Source: a virus. From it: DNA of 35,767 nucleotides. Both the position numbers and the translations under genes were made by a program. The notes under the pieces were generated by a model. That model was given only the letters and a program-made list of their open reading frames with translations, ran no database searches and was not told the DNA's origin. Of this stretch, positions 1-7,987 are shown piece after piece. How positions within the stretch are numbered: position 1 is the stretch's first letter; every line of letters starts with the position of its first letter. The stretch is taken from the IMG/VR virus record IMGVR_UViG_3300028388_003128, positions 1 through 35,767 of that record. The stretch is one strand, 5' to 3'.

Positions 1-2
1 CC

Positions 3-590
3 GAGTGGACTCATATTCAGATGCATGTCAAGATGGCTAACAGTGGCGGCCTTCTTGAGACCAAGATCAATGGCATTGATGACATATCCTGGGAAGGCGA
101 TACGCTCACTGGATCAGACGACGAGTTAATTGACTTCCGACACGTGGGGTATCTATACATGACTTGTGCAAGGATGGATGATCTTGTCATTGGCACCGGG
201 GGGTGGCCAGGAGACATCAGGTTTGATCCCCTTCTGCCAGATGGAGATGACTCCATCCAGTGGACAGGGAGCGATGCGGACCAAGTAGACAACTATGCTC
301 TGATCGACGAAGTCCCGTCCAATGACGCAGATTACGTTGAGAGTACGAGTAACGCAGACAAGGATGTGTATACTCTTGCTGACTGGGATGGGGCCGACAA
401 AGAACCCATTGCTGTTGTTTCATGGGTCAGAGCAATCAAGGATGAGGCTGACGCTCACCAACTCAAGCTGATCTTGGATGATGGCACAGAAGATGTCGGG
501 AGTGCGCAAGATATTACTGGCACTGAGTGGGGAAGTTACTATCGCCGCCTGGATCTGACGCCGCCATCCGTATCTGGTCGTCTCGTATGA
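3..590 (+). CDS. ConA/LamG-like virion surface protein, 5'-truncated by window edge
   Basis: The frame is open from the first bases of the window, so the N-terminus is missing; the first internal ATG is at 21. The start of the visible part (WTHIQMHVKM, then VxTKINGID and SWEGDT) is the usual beta-strand pattern of phage LamG/concanavalin-like lectin folds. It is followed by the GDIRFDPLLPDGD...QWTG...YALIDEVPSNDADYV block that recurs in phage surface or decoration proteins with this fold. The likely role is a virion surface protein that binds glycans or decorates the capsid. It sits just upstream of the portal cluster. The C-terminus ends abruptly after TPPSVSGRLV, where related proteins usually continue for some 20 residues, and the next gene also lacks a proper start. 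A frame disruption or small deletion at this junction is therefore likely. The fold assignment is fairly confident; the exact function is not known. Confidence 0.65.
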   Translation, partial: EWTHIQMHVKMANSGGLLETKINGIDDISWEGDTLTGSDDELIDFRHVGYLYMTCARMDDLVIGTGGWPGDIRFDPLLPDGDDSIQWTGSDADQVDNYALIDEVPSNDADYVESTSNADKDVYTLADWDGADKEPIAVVSWVRAIKDEADAHQLKLILDDGTEDVGSAQDITGTEWGSYYRRLDLTPPSVSGRLV

Positions 591-672
591 CTACTATCTT
601 GAGATAGCGTCCCAGGCATCGGAGATCATTGGCGATGAAACAGACATTGTCATAGTTCTCTCTGCAGAAGAT
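556..672 (+). other. Coding continuation without a start codon (frame break between the two LamG-type genes)
   Basis: In the frame of the downstream DUF2341-like gene, this stretch has no stop after the TGA at 556-558. From 589 it encodes typical domain sequence, but it offers only CTG (574), ATT (628) or ATA as starts. The upstream gene stops at TGA 588-590 in the other frame, followed by C, a weak termination context. An ATG overlaps that stop at 587 but leads only to a seven-codon reading frame. No Shine-Dalgarno sequence is visible. Possible explanations are an assembly or sequencing indel, a small deletion fusing two genes, or a +1 frameshift. Confidence 0.5.
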
Positions 673-1713
673 GTGAACCTAAAGTCCGTCGCACACGGTG
701 GAAAGATCGAGAACACCGACGCCACGGGCGGTGCAACGGGCGCAGTAACCGTGCCAGCCGATCTCGTCGTCGGGCCTAACAGCAATGGCTCTGGCAACTA
801 CTCGTTCGAGATCGTGGACTACGAGGAGGCAAAGGGCCGGATTGTCGTGCTGATGAAAGTCACCAGTCTAGACGGTGATGCGAACCAGAACTTTTACATT
901 GCGTACGGAAACTCCGGCAAGACGACCAGCCAGGAAAACGTTCACGGTGTGTGGTCTGACTACATCCTGTCCTACAGGTGCAGCGAGAAATCAGGCACGA
1001 CAGTCTACGACAGCGCCGGGAATCACAATGGCACGCTGTCAGGTGGGCACACACTGAGGGTTAGTGGGAAGGTCGCAAAGGCCATAGCCCTGGATGGCGT
1101 GGATGGCAAGATCTCGGTCGCAGACCACGCGGACTTTGACGTGGGCGGCGCGATGACGCTGGAGTTCTGCTTCCGCACCAGCACAGAGCAGAGTGGCAAG
1201 GCCCTGATCGTCCACGACCACGATGATGCAAAGTGGGGTGTCTACCTTGACGCTGCATCTGGTGACCTTGGGGCGGTAATCGAAACCGCGTCCGGTGCGA
1301 CCACGGCGGCAACCGACAACGCCGATGGTTTCTATGCTGATGGTGCGTGGCACGTGGTCACTGTGATCTATGACAAAACGCTAGGGTCTCAGCGACTAAA
1401 GCTGTGTGTCGATGGCGCTGTCGTTGCTTATGCTGACGGATACAACGAGGACATCACGGCTGGCGATGATGGTCTTAGCATTGGATACTGGAGCGAAGGC
1501 GGAGAAGAGTATGCAGAGATCGACATCGACGAGGTTAAGCTGAGAAACACAGCAATCGATACGGACCGAATGGAAACCGAATACAACAACATGAACAACC
1601 ACACGGCGGACTCCCCGTTCTGGTCTCAGTTCGACGAAGCTGGCGGCGGCGGAGCAGCAATAGCAAAGGGTGTCGGCATGTCTACAACGGGGGTAGGTGG
1701 AGATCGTGTCTAG
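673..1713 (+). CDS. DUF2341-like plus LamG (ConA-like) virion surface protein; true N-terminus uncertain
   Basis: Residues 1-110 resemble DUF2341: LKSVAHGG, then FEIVDYEEAKGRIVVLMKV, then NFYIAYGN, with SQENVHGVW at the junction. A Laminin-G-3/ConA-like jelly roll follows (AGNHNGTLSGG, FDVGGAMTLEFCFRTS, WHVVTVIYD, LKLCVDGA, YAEIDIDEVKLRN). These two domains often occur together in surface proteins that bind carbohydrate. The coordinate given is the first conventional start (GTG). The frame is open from 559, and the sequence DYYLEIASQASEIIGDETDI (589-648) clearly belongs to the same domain, so translation must begin earlier or enter from the upstream frame. No ATG, GTG or TTG lies in frame between the stop at 556 and 673. 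The gene overlaps the following small gene by a few bases. It is likely a decoration or adsorption protein; the partner is unknown. Confidence 0.65.
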   Translation: MNLKSVAHGGKIENTDATGGATGAVTVPADLVVGPNSNGSGNYSFEIVDYEEAKGRIVVLMKVTSLDGDANQNFYIAYGNSGKTTSQENVHGVWSDYILSYRCSEKSGTTVYDSAGNHNGTLSGGHTLRVSGKVAKAIALDGVDGKISVADHADFDVGGAMTLEFCFRTSTEQSGKALIVHDHDDAKWGVYLDAASGDLGAVIETASGATTAATDNADGFYADGAWHVVTVIYDKTLGSQRLKLCVDGAVVAYADGYNEDITAGDDGLSIGYWSEGGEEYAEIDIDEVKLRNTAIDTDRMETEYNNMNNHTADSPFWSQFDEAGGGGAAIAKGVGMSTTGVGGDRV

Positions 1714-1915
1714 CAAGTTCTTCATAGGATCAGGGGATACGCTTTACTTCCGGAGAGAGTGCGGATCGCTGGTGAGATTTGGTATTCGCATCACGCCAGA
1801 GGGTCTCAAGGCATTTGATCAGTTGACGCGGAAGTGGTATGACATTCCGGAGGTCATTGAGGCAAACGGCAAGCCTGACGTGCATCTCACTGTAGGAGTG
1901 GCCAATGAAGATTAG
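1706..1915 (+). CDS. Small hypothetical protein upstream of portal
   Basis: This encodes about 69 residues, starting MSSKFFIGSGDTLYF. I prefer GTG 1706 to GTG 1697 because GGTGGAG (about 1696-1702) lies just upstream of it. It overlaps the end of the LamG-type gene and the start of the portal gene by about 10 bases, which indicates translational coupling within the head operon. The protein is soluble, with mixed charge and no cysteine cluster or membrane segment. I do not recognise a family. Position suggests a head-associated accessory protein, but that is inference from context only. Confidence 0.55.
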   Translation: MSSKFFIGSGDTLYFRRECGSLVRFGIRITPEGLKAFDQLTRKWYDIPEVIEANGKPDVHLTVGVANED

Positions 1916-3434
1916 GCAGAGCCCAACGGTCCCGGCGCACTATCCCAATGCAACCTGGGCGCTCAAGCAGGCAGAATACGACGTGTGGTGGGACCACTTC
2001 AATGGCGAGTGGTTGCAAGAGACTGTTGGCGACAGCAACCAGCTCAAGTACCCGCTGAAGTTGAATCCTTTCAACATGCCGTGCTTGCTGCATGCAGGGT
2101 TTCTGTTTGGTGAGGTTGGGGATGGGGATCCTGTTCTGGTGAAGACGGTCATCGAGCCGTGGAACAGGAGCTCGTCTGATCAGAAGAGGGAAGAAGCCAC
2201 AATCATGACGGACCTGGTCAACCGGGTGTGGGAGGAAAACTCCGGCCGGTCGATCCAGCAGGAGTCCGGGGTTGTCTCTCAGATTCTTGGCGGCTGTGTC
2301 TTTGGGACTGCGTGGGACCCCGACATGCAGGAGGATGGCCGCCTTGGGATCAGGATTGATCACGTGCTCCCCGACTACTTCTACCCGGTGCCAGCGGCGA
2401 ACCAGTACTTCCGGCTACTCGAGGCGATCATCTGCTACAATATCACGGGGATCCAGGCCAGGGCCTACGGCGTCGAGGTTCCAGAGCACGAGCAGGAAGC
2501 CATCTACCAGGAGCACTGGAAGCGAGACGAGTACGAGATCACCGTGAACGGCGGGATCATTTCTTGGAATGAGCAGAGGATGCAGGGTTTGCCAGTGGGT
2601 ATCTCCCCGCCTTACATCTACATCCCTCACATCAGGGTGGGAGAGTTCTATGGCAAGTCGCTGCTTGAGGATATGCTCGAGATGGCAGAGGAGATCAACC
2701 TGCGGTTTGCCGACGTTGGTGACATTGTGAGCCTGAATGCCAGGCAGTTGCCGTGGCTGTCGAATGCGAACAAGGTCTCGATCAGGGATCTGGGGCAAGG
2801 AATCAAGGTAATCGACGTCGGGCACGAGGTGCCGGGCCTTGGCGAGCCAAAGGTGGTGTATCCGACCGGTGGCTCGAATGTCAATCCAGCAACAGTGAAC
2901 TGGGCTCTTGAACTGCTCTACAAAGCGCGTACGGAGGTCTACACACCCCCGGTGCTCTACGGAGTAGACGAAGGGAGCCAGCGGAGCAGCCTAACACTAG
3001 CACTCCGTGCTCTGCCTCTGATGGTGCACATCAAGCAGGAGCGCACGTGGTACACAGATGGGATGAATCAGGTGGCGCGCCAGATCCTTGCGATCGCTGC
3101 AGAGAAGGGTGTAGGGGGTGTCACGCAGGATATGCTGAAGGACATCCGCATCTACCAGGAGTGGGCGCCGATCATGCCCCGCGACCACGACCAGTTGGTA
3201 AACGAGATGATCCTGCGATTGAACGCGGGGTTGATTGATCCGAAGACAGCGATGGAGAAACTCGGCGACATACGGGACACCGACACGACGATGAACCTAG
3301 TCAAAGAGTGGATGGAGAAGACGGCGCAGCTGAAGATGGCCGGGAACCCCTTTGGGGGTGCCGGGTCAGGCGGCGAGCAAGCAGGAATGTCGAGGCCATC
3401 CGAACCATCGCCCAACTTAGAAGAGGAGGCTTAA
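1905..3434 (+). CDS. Portal protein
   Basis: At 509 residues this is the normal size for an SPP1/gp6-like portal, the dodecameric ring at the capsid vertex through which DNA enters and leaves. Supporting segments are the N-terminal WKQAE/WWDHFNGEWLQE helical region, the central IRVGEFYGKSLLEDMLEMAEEINLRFAD block followed by LNARQLPW (typical of portal wing/stem regions), TPPVLYGVDEGSQRSSLTLALRALPL, and a long helical C-terminus ending in a Gly/Ser/Glu-rich tail. It is followed after three bases by the scaffold gene and then the major capsid gene, the classical portal-scaffold-capsid order. The start is ATG 1905, overlapping the previous gene. Terminase is not in the window and probably lies upstream. 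Confidence 0.88.
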   Translation: MKIRQSPTVPAHYPNATWALKQAEYDVWWDHFNGEWLQETVGDSNQLKYPLKLNPFNMPCLLHAGFLFGEVGDGDPVLVKTVIEPWNRSSSDQKREEATIMTDLVNRVWEENSGRSIQQESGVVSQILGGCVFGTAWDPDMQEDGRLGIRIDHVLPDYFYPVPAANQYFRLLEAIICYNITGIQARAYGVEVPEHEQEAIYQEHWKRDEYEITVNGGIISWNEQRMQGLPVGISPPYIYIPHIRVGEFYGKSLLEDMLEMAEEINLRFADVGDIVSLNARQLPWLSNANKVSIRDLGQGIKVIDVGHEVPGLGEPKVVYPTGGSNVNPATVNWALELLYKARTEVYTPPVLYGVDEGSQRSSLTLALRALPLMVHIKQERTWYTDGMNQVARQILAIAAEKGVGGVTQDMLKDIRIYQEWAPIMPRDHDQLVNEMILRLNAGLIDPKTAMEKLGDIRDTDTTMNLVKEWMEKTAQLKMAGNPFGGAGSGGEQAGMSRPSEPSPNLEEEA

Positions 3435-3437
3435 CCG

Positions 3438-4184
3438 ATGGGCACTGAGGAAACTGGAGTAAGCGCTGGTGCAGAGGGTGGAGAAACCCAAAAGGGCCAG
3501 GACACCCAGAGCAACGACGCTGAGGCTAGCGTACTCGCCGAGGCGTGGAAGAAGAAGGCGGAGGTCGCGGATAAGGCGCTTGCTGAGCAGCGCCAGATCC
3601 AAGCAGGACTCGACCAGAAGGTCACCCAGCTGTCGAAGCAGGTTGAGGTGCTCGAAGGTGAGCGCGATGGGCTGAAGGCCGAGGTTGACAAGCTGAAGGA
3701 GATCACCGAGTCCGACGACGTAGACCAGCAGTTCAAGCAGTTGCTGGAAGCCTCAAAGAAGGAGATCGACGACCTGAAGGCGAAGCTGCAGGCGGCCGAG
3801 CAGGAGGCTGAGGCATTGAAGGCGGATAACGAGCGACTGAACATCGTCGCTGCCGAGTTCCCGACAATGGCCCCGCTTGTCAAGGCCGGTGCACTTCCGT
3901 CAGCGTCTGATCCTGACGCCTTCCGAGAGGCTATGCAGGAGCTCAGTGAGAAGTTCGCACCCGCCGACGTGGCGAAGCAGAAGGAGCTCGAACGTGGCGC
4001 AAGGCCCCCGGCAAGTCCTGGGGCAGACGGCACCCTGGACTCCCTCTCTACGATCAGAAAGAACATGATGCAGGCTCACCGCGACGGCGACAACGAGGCG
4101 TTCAACAAGTACCAGGAAGAGTGGTTCGCAACCCTCGCTGGTAGGGAGAAGAAGCAACAGGCAGAGACTGGCCTGTTTGCTTGA
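3438..4184 (+). CDS. Capsid scaffolding protein
   Basis: The 248-residue protein is acidic and largely helical. A Gly/Glu/Gln-rich disordered N-terminus is followed by a long coiled coil (about residues 33-140, heptads such as LSKQVEVLEGERDGLKAEVD). A short conserved-looking segment (AAEFPTMAPLVKAGALPS) comes next, and then a basic helical C-terminus (about 195-248, STIRKNMMQAHRDGDNEAFNKY) of the type that contacts capsid protein. Scaffold proteins guide procapsid assembly and then leave. A strong ribosome-binding site (GAGGAGG, 3423-3429) precedes ATG 3438. Placement directly between portal and major capsid genes supports the role. No protease triad is seen, so it is not a protease-scaffold fusion. 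Confidence 0.82.
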   Translation: MGTEETGVSAGAEGGETQKGQDTQSNDAEASVLAEAWKKKAEVADKALAEQRQIQAGLDQKVTQLSKQVEVLEGERDGLKAEVDKLKEITESDDVDQQFKQLLEASKKEIDDLKAKLQAAEQEAEALKADNERLNIVAAEFPTMAPLVKAGALPSASDPDAFREAMQELSEKFAPADVAKQKELERGARPPASPGADGTLDSLSTIRKNMMQAHRDGDNEAFNKYQEEWFATLAGREKKQQAETGLFA

Positions 4185-4211
4185 ACCGCTCCATAACGAA
4201 GGAGGCGTAAA

Positions 4212-5582
4212 ATGGCTAGTGTCAATGCCGGGTTCCTGGACACCGCCTATGGGGATACCCCCTGGGAGGACTGGGACCAGAACCAACGGACCGTATACGT
4301 CCCCGACCTGCTGGAGACATTTCAGCACGAGTCCATCTTCTACCAGATGGTCACCTACGGGGTCAATCTCAGGGCACAGCGGACCGGAACGATGGTCTTC
4401 AGCCAGGTCATCGAGCCGGAGCCCAACATCGCAGAACTGAACACGCGCCAGATCTGGCTCCCGCAGCTCTACATGGACAGCCAGAAGCTCGAGATCACCG
4501 CTGCGTACTACGGTGACAAGATCATGGCGCACAAGTACGACGACGACATCACCTACTGGCAGGAGCAGGGCACGGCTGGGCTCCGCCCTCTGATCCAGAA
4601 GCGGCTGGCGCCGCACATGGTGAAGTCACTGGACATCCTGGCTCGCAATGCCTTCCTTGAGAAGTCCACCGTGATCTTCGAGGGGAACCGCAGCGGATTC
4701 AACGCGATCCAGACTGGCGACACGTTCGACCTGGACGTGACCCGCGCCGTTCAGCTTGGTGCGGACTACCAGCCTGATCCAAGCCAGAACCCGATCTTCT
4801 GCGTCACGAGCCCTGGTGCGGTCTACACCGTGCGGGACACGGACGCTGGCGAGTTCATCAGCCGCCTACAGTACACTGACGGCAATCGCATCACGATGAA
4901 CTACGAGATCGGCGAGTATGAGGGCGTGCGCTTTGCTCGGCACCCCGTCCTCACGCTCTGGAACTGTGGCCCGGTGCTGAAGCAGACCACGATCGCTGCA
5001 AGCATCAGCCTCGGCGACGGTGCCCCTGACCCCGAGACCACGAAGGTTGAGGGAGTGTGGCAGGTCGGCCAGGCTGGAGCCACTCACTACATCACGGTTG
5101 CAAGCACGGCCGGTTTCTCCGCTGGCGACTACGTCTCTCTGCACGTTTACCGGGAGAGCGACTCCAGCACGTATGACACCGGCCTGAATGCCAAGTTCAA
5201 GGCGTCAACCGGCGCGCTGTTCACCGATCCCACCAAGATCGAGCGCGAGATCCAGGCTGTGGTTGATGGAACGAAGCTCCGATTCACGGAACCGATCACG
5301 ACCGATAACTTCCAGACCGATCTTGGCGGCGGCGTCTACGGATACGTCACCAGGGCTCGGCACATTCACGGCGCCGTGTTCGTCAAGGGGCCTCGTGGCG
5401 TGGTTGCCGGGGTGATCCAGCCCCCGCAGACCTACACGCCCGCACCGATCGATGACGTCCAGGCGATCTATCGCATTGCCTGGGATGCCCGGATGAAGTA
5501 CCAGCAGATGTATCCGAACCGGTACGAGGTATACTTCTTCAACGCACCTGTTCGGAAGCTGGGCCAGGTCGTTACCCTGTAG
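4212..5582 (+). CDS. Major capsid protein (N4-gp56/HK97-like fold) with insertion domain
   Basis: At 456 residues, and placed after portal and scaffold with an excellent ribosome-binding site (AAGGAGG ending at 4205, ATG 4212), this is the shell protein. The N-terminal half (TVYVPDLLETFQHESIFYQM, then FSQVIEPEPNIAELNTRQIW, then LDILARNAFLEKSTVIFEGN) resembles N4-gp56-type major capsid proteins, which have the HK97 fold. Roughly residues 270-385 form a beta-rich, Gly/Thr-rich insertion (THYITVASTAGFSAGDYVSL) that is likely a surface-exposed domain. The C-terminus (IYRIAWDARMKYQQMYPNRYEVYFF) returns to the core fold. No N-terminal delta domain is evident, consistent with the separate scaffold. 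Family assignment is by eye. Confidence 0.85.
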   Translation: MASVNAGFLDTAYGDTPWEDWDQNQRTVYVPDLLETFQHESIFYQMVTYGVNLRAQRTGTMVFSQVIEPEPNIAELNTRQIWLPQLYMDSQKLEITAAYYGDKIMAHKYDDDITYWQEQGTAGLRPLIQKRLAPHMVKSLDILARNAFLEKSTVIFEGNRSGFNAIQTGDTFDLDVTRAVQLGADYQPDPSQNPIFCVTSPGAVYTVRDTDAGEFISRLQYTDGNRITMNYEIGEYEGVRFARHPVLTLWNCGPVLKQTTIAASISLGDGAPDPETTKVEGVWQVGQAGATHYITVASTAGFSAGDYVSLHVYRESDSSTYDTGLNAKFKASTGALFTDPTKIEREIQAVVDGTKLRFTEPITTDNFQTDLGGGVYGYVTRARHIHGAVFVKGPRGVVAGVIQPPQTYTPAPIDDVQAIYRIAWDARMKYQQMYPNRYEVYFFNAPVRKLGQVVTL

Positions 5583-5592
5583 AGGGGACAAC

Positions 5593-6291
5593 ATGTCTAG
5601 TATCACGTGGAGCACCCTGAAGGCGCAGATAGCGCGGAAGCTGAAGGATCCATCATACAACAAGTACGACGAGACGTTGTTGATGGATGCGGTCAACGAT
5701 GCGCTGAGTGCGTTCGCAGCTGATCACACCGGTGTCGCAAGCGACTTCACCGTCACTGGAGACGGGTCTACCTATCAGTACGACCTGCCAGACGACATCG
5801 TGGATGCCGAGGGCGCCGGTGTGTATGCTGTCCACTGGGAAGAGAACACGTGGCTTGCAGAGATCGAGTATTGGCCGGGCAGAGCCTGGGCCTCTACGAC
5901 TCGCAGCACCGCGTCTCGCCCCAGGGCCTATGTGCTGTGGCCAACGGGGAAGATCACCTTCACGCGGATACCCAGTACCTCTCAGGTGGTGACGATTCAC
6001 TACGTGGCTCATTACCCGACCGTGGTGGGAAACAGTTCGCTGATCACCGTGCCACGGTGGGCCAGGGAGGCGATCAAGCTGTATGTCTGTGCGCGGGCGA
6101 TGGAGCCCGTGTCATCGCAGACTGCTGACCTGGCCAGGTGGAAGTCGCGTAGGGACTCGGGGACGCCGGAGCACAACCCGATGCGTCTGATGTGCGAGTA
6201 CTACATGCAGCAGTACTGGGAGCGGATCAGTAGGCATTCGCCGCCTCAGTACGCCAAGCTGATGCCAGAGCCGGAGGGATTCAAGAAATGA
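5593..6291 (+). CDS. Head-tail connector (adaptor) protein
   Basis: The 232-residue protein opens with SSITWSTLKAQIARKLKDP and then ETLLMDAVNDALSAFAADHTG, the helical start shared by many phage adaptor proteins that sit under the portal. A beta-rich middle (YQYDLPDDIVDAEGAGVY; KITFTRIPSTSQVVTIHYVAHYP) precedes a helical C-terminus (VPRWAREAIKLYVCARAM). It directly follows the capsid gene (RBS AGAGGGG, ATG 5593) and overlaps the next gene by ATGA. Both fit a neck or adaptor role joining portal to tail. No catalytic motif is visible. Confidence 0.7.
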   Translation: MSSITWSTLKAQIARKLKDPSYNKYDETLLMDAVNDALSAFAADHTGVASDFTVTGDGSTYQYDLPDDIVDAEGAGVYAVHWEENTWLAEIEYWPGRAWASTTRSTASRPRAYVLWPTGKITFTRIPSTSQVVTIHYVAHYPTVVGNSSLITVPRWAREAIKLYVCARAMEPVSSQTADLARWKSRRDSGTPEHNPMRLMCEYYMQQYWERISRHSPPQYAKLMPEPEGFKK

Positions 6292-6935
6292 CCTACGAGG
6301 CCGTCTATGGCCTAATGGTGGACTTGAAGGCCCACCTGCAGGACAAGATGATCGACAACGTCCCTGCAGCCTACGAGAGCTTGCTGACGTACACGGACAA
6401 AGTCGGATCAGCACAGGTGCTCAAGCCCTCTCTGATCAAGATAGGGCGGTTGCAGGACGATCCAACGAGCCTGAGTAGCACTAGCGCGGTGCCGTCCACA
6501 CATATCGCCATCCACGAGGGTGATCCTGACGATATGAGCGACGGGTGGGCGCACAGCATTGCTGCTCGGGATGCGCTGGACCGGGAGAGCACGAACCTTG
6601 GGGTTCGGCTGTTTCCCAGGGAAATCGGCGGCGGCTCGATGTGGTGGCGCCGCTACAAGGTCGAGTTCGTTTCTTACTTTCTCTACTCTGATCAGACACA
6701 GCAAGAGGCTGCAAGGCTGGGCAACCTGTTCCTTGCATTGCTCGAGCAGTACTGCGAGTCGGAGTCAGCAGCGAGGACGCATGGCTGGCAGATGTGCGGC
6801 CAGTATGCCTTCAATGAGACATCGCTTGCAGCAGAGGTCGCGAAGAGCATAGCGATCGAGCGGGGTGGTCCGGACGACGACTACATCTGGCAGGGGTTCA
6901 TCTGGCTACAGGTGTTGACTGAGAGGGGTCAGTGA
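6288..6935 (+). CDS. Neck / tail-completion type protein
   Basis: The 215-residue protein is encoded with a 4-base ATGA overlap after the adaptor gene. The N-terminal helix (YEAVYGLMVDLKAHLQDKM), the middle PSLIKIGRLQDDPT and the RRYKVEFVSYFLYSDQTQQEAARLGN block fit the alpha/beta pattern of phage tail-terminator or completion proteins, which are usually encoded between the adaptor and tail tube genes. No enzymatic motif is seen. Function is inferred mainly from position. It overlaps the glycosyltransferase start by GTGA, so the operon is continuous. Confidence 0.5.
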   Translation: MTYEAVYGLMVDLKAHLQDKMIDNVPAAYESLLTYTDKVGSAQVLKPSLIKIGRLQDDPTSLSSTSAVPSTHIAIHEGDPDDMSDGWAHSIAARDALDRESTNLGVRLFPREIGGGSMWWRRYKVEFVSYFLYSDQTQQEAARLGNLFLALLEQYCESESAARTHGWQMCGQYAFNETSLAAEVAKSIAIERGGPDDDYIWQGFIWLQVLTERGQ

Positions 6936-7987
6936 AAATACTAGGCGTGATTGGGAAAGACGACCGGATGGGGGCCGTAGACGTTTATCGCGTCTCGATG
7001 CCCCTAACGTACCTGAACAAGAAGAGTGATATGCGCTGCGGGTGGATGCCGAAGAGTGCCCTGGTGCACCAGATTCAGTACGGGCAGTACGACTCTATCG
7101 ATGTTGACATTGTCGTGCTGGCCAAGTTGCTGACTGGCAAGGACGTAGGGCCGGTATTCGATCTTCTACGCTCGCGGGGTGCTAAGCTCGTGTACGAGAC
7201 TGACGATGACTACAGTGGCCGGTTTCGACCAGCTGATGATGTCTCGGAGGGGACGTGGCATGAGTTTCTCCGCAACGTCGATGCGATCACGGTGTCCACG
7301 AAGCACCTTGCCAAGATGGCGGCCGAGGATAGCGATGGGAAACCCGTCTTTGTCTGTCCAAACGCCATAGACCTGGCGGCGTTCCGCAAGGTCTCAATGG
7401 CAACAGAGGACCGTTTCCCAGGGAAAACGACCGTGATGGTCGCTGGCACAAAGACGCACCAGGTTGACTGGCGCGTCGTGGCAGAGGTCATGCCCAGCAT
7501 CCTCTCTGATCATCCGGAGGTGGAGTTTCTTGCTGGATGCGAGAGGCAACACTATCCGTACCTGGAGGGCCTGGCGACGTTCGTTAGAACGGTGCCCTAT
7601 CAGTACTATCCGGCGCTACTCAGGCAGGCAGACATCCTGTGCGCACCACTCATACCGGACGACCAGTTCAACTGGTCAAAGAGCCCGATCAAAGCGATCG
7701 AGGGATGGTCTGCTGAGAGGCAGATCACCGATACCAGGACAGGCGGTTGTGCTGTCATCGCCACGGACACCGTGCCCTACAGAGGGGTGGTGCAGAACAG
7801 GCACAATGGGTTGCTCGTAAAGCACACCCCAGAAGCCTGGGATGAAGCGATCAGGAAGCTGATCACCGACTGGCGATTGCGCTACGAGCTCCAAAGAGAG
7901 GGGCTCAAGGATGCAGGGCGCTATGACATCAAGATCGGCTGGAGGGCCTGGGATCGGGCATACAAGCAGATAGGGAGGTTATCATGA
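6932..7987 (+). CDS. GT-B fold glycosyltransferase (family 4-like)
   Basis: The 351-residue enzyme probably transfers a sugar from a nucleotide-sugar donor. The N-terminal Rossmann half starts MKILGVIGKDDRMGAVDVYR and continues with MPLTYL and VDIVVLAKLL, then AKLVYETDDDY and VDAITVSTKHLAKM (acceptor side). The C-terminal half has KTTVMVAGTKTHQVDW, FLAGC, YYPALLRQADILCAPLIPDD, SPIKAIEGWSA (the donor-binding Glu region) and GGCAVIATDTVPYRGVV, then NGLLV. This is the usual GT4 order. GTG 6932 overlaps the previous stop and the gene ends four bases into the tail tube gene, so it is co-transcribed with structural genes. That location suggests modification of a virion protein (capsid, tube or fibre) rather than DNA or host cell wall, but the acceptor is unknown. 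An unusual 12-residue insertion follows the donor-site Glu. Confidence 0.8.
   Translation: MKILGVIGKDDRMGAVDVYRVSMPLTYLNKKSDMRCGWMPKSALVHQIQYGQYDSIDVDIVVLAKLLTGKDVGPVFDLLRSRGAKLVYETDDDYSGRFRPADDVSEGTWHEFLRNVDAITVSTKHLAKMAAEDSDGKPVFVCPNAIDLAAFRKVSMATEDRFPGKTTVMVAGTKTHQVDWRVVAEVMPSILSDHPEVEFLAGCERQHYPYLEGLATFVRTVPYQYYPALLRQADILCAPLIPDDQFNWSKSPIKAIEGWSAERQITDTRTGGCAVIATDTVPYRGVVQNRHNGLLVKHTPEAWDEAIRKLITDWRLRYELQREGLKDAGRYDIKIGWRAWDRAYKQIGRLS

Noticed and set aside
582-600. RF2-type +1 programmed frameshift at TGA-C
   Set aside because: The P-site codon GTA would re-pair poorly on TAT and there is no upstream Shine-Dalgarno-like stimulator, so it is kept only as one option for the frame break.
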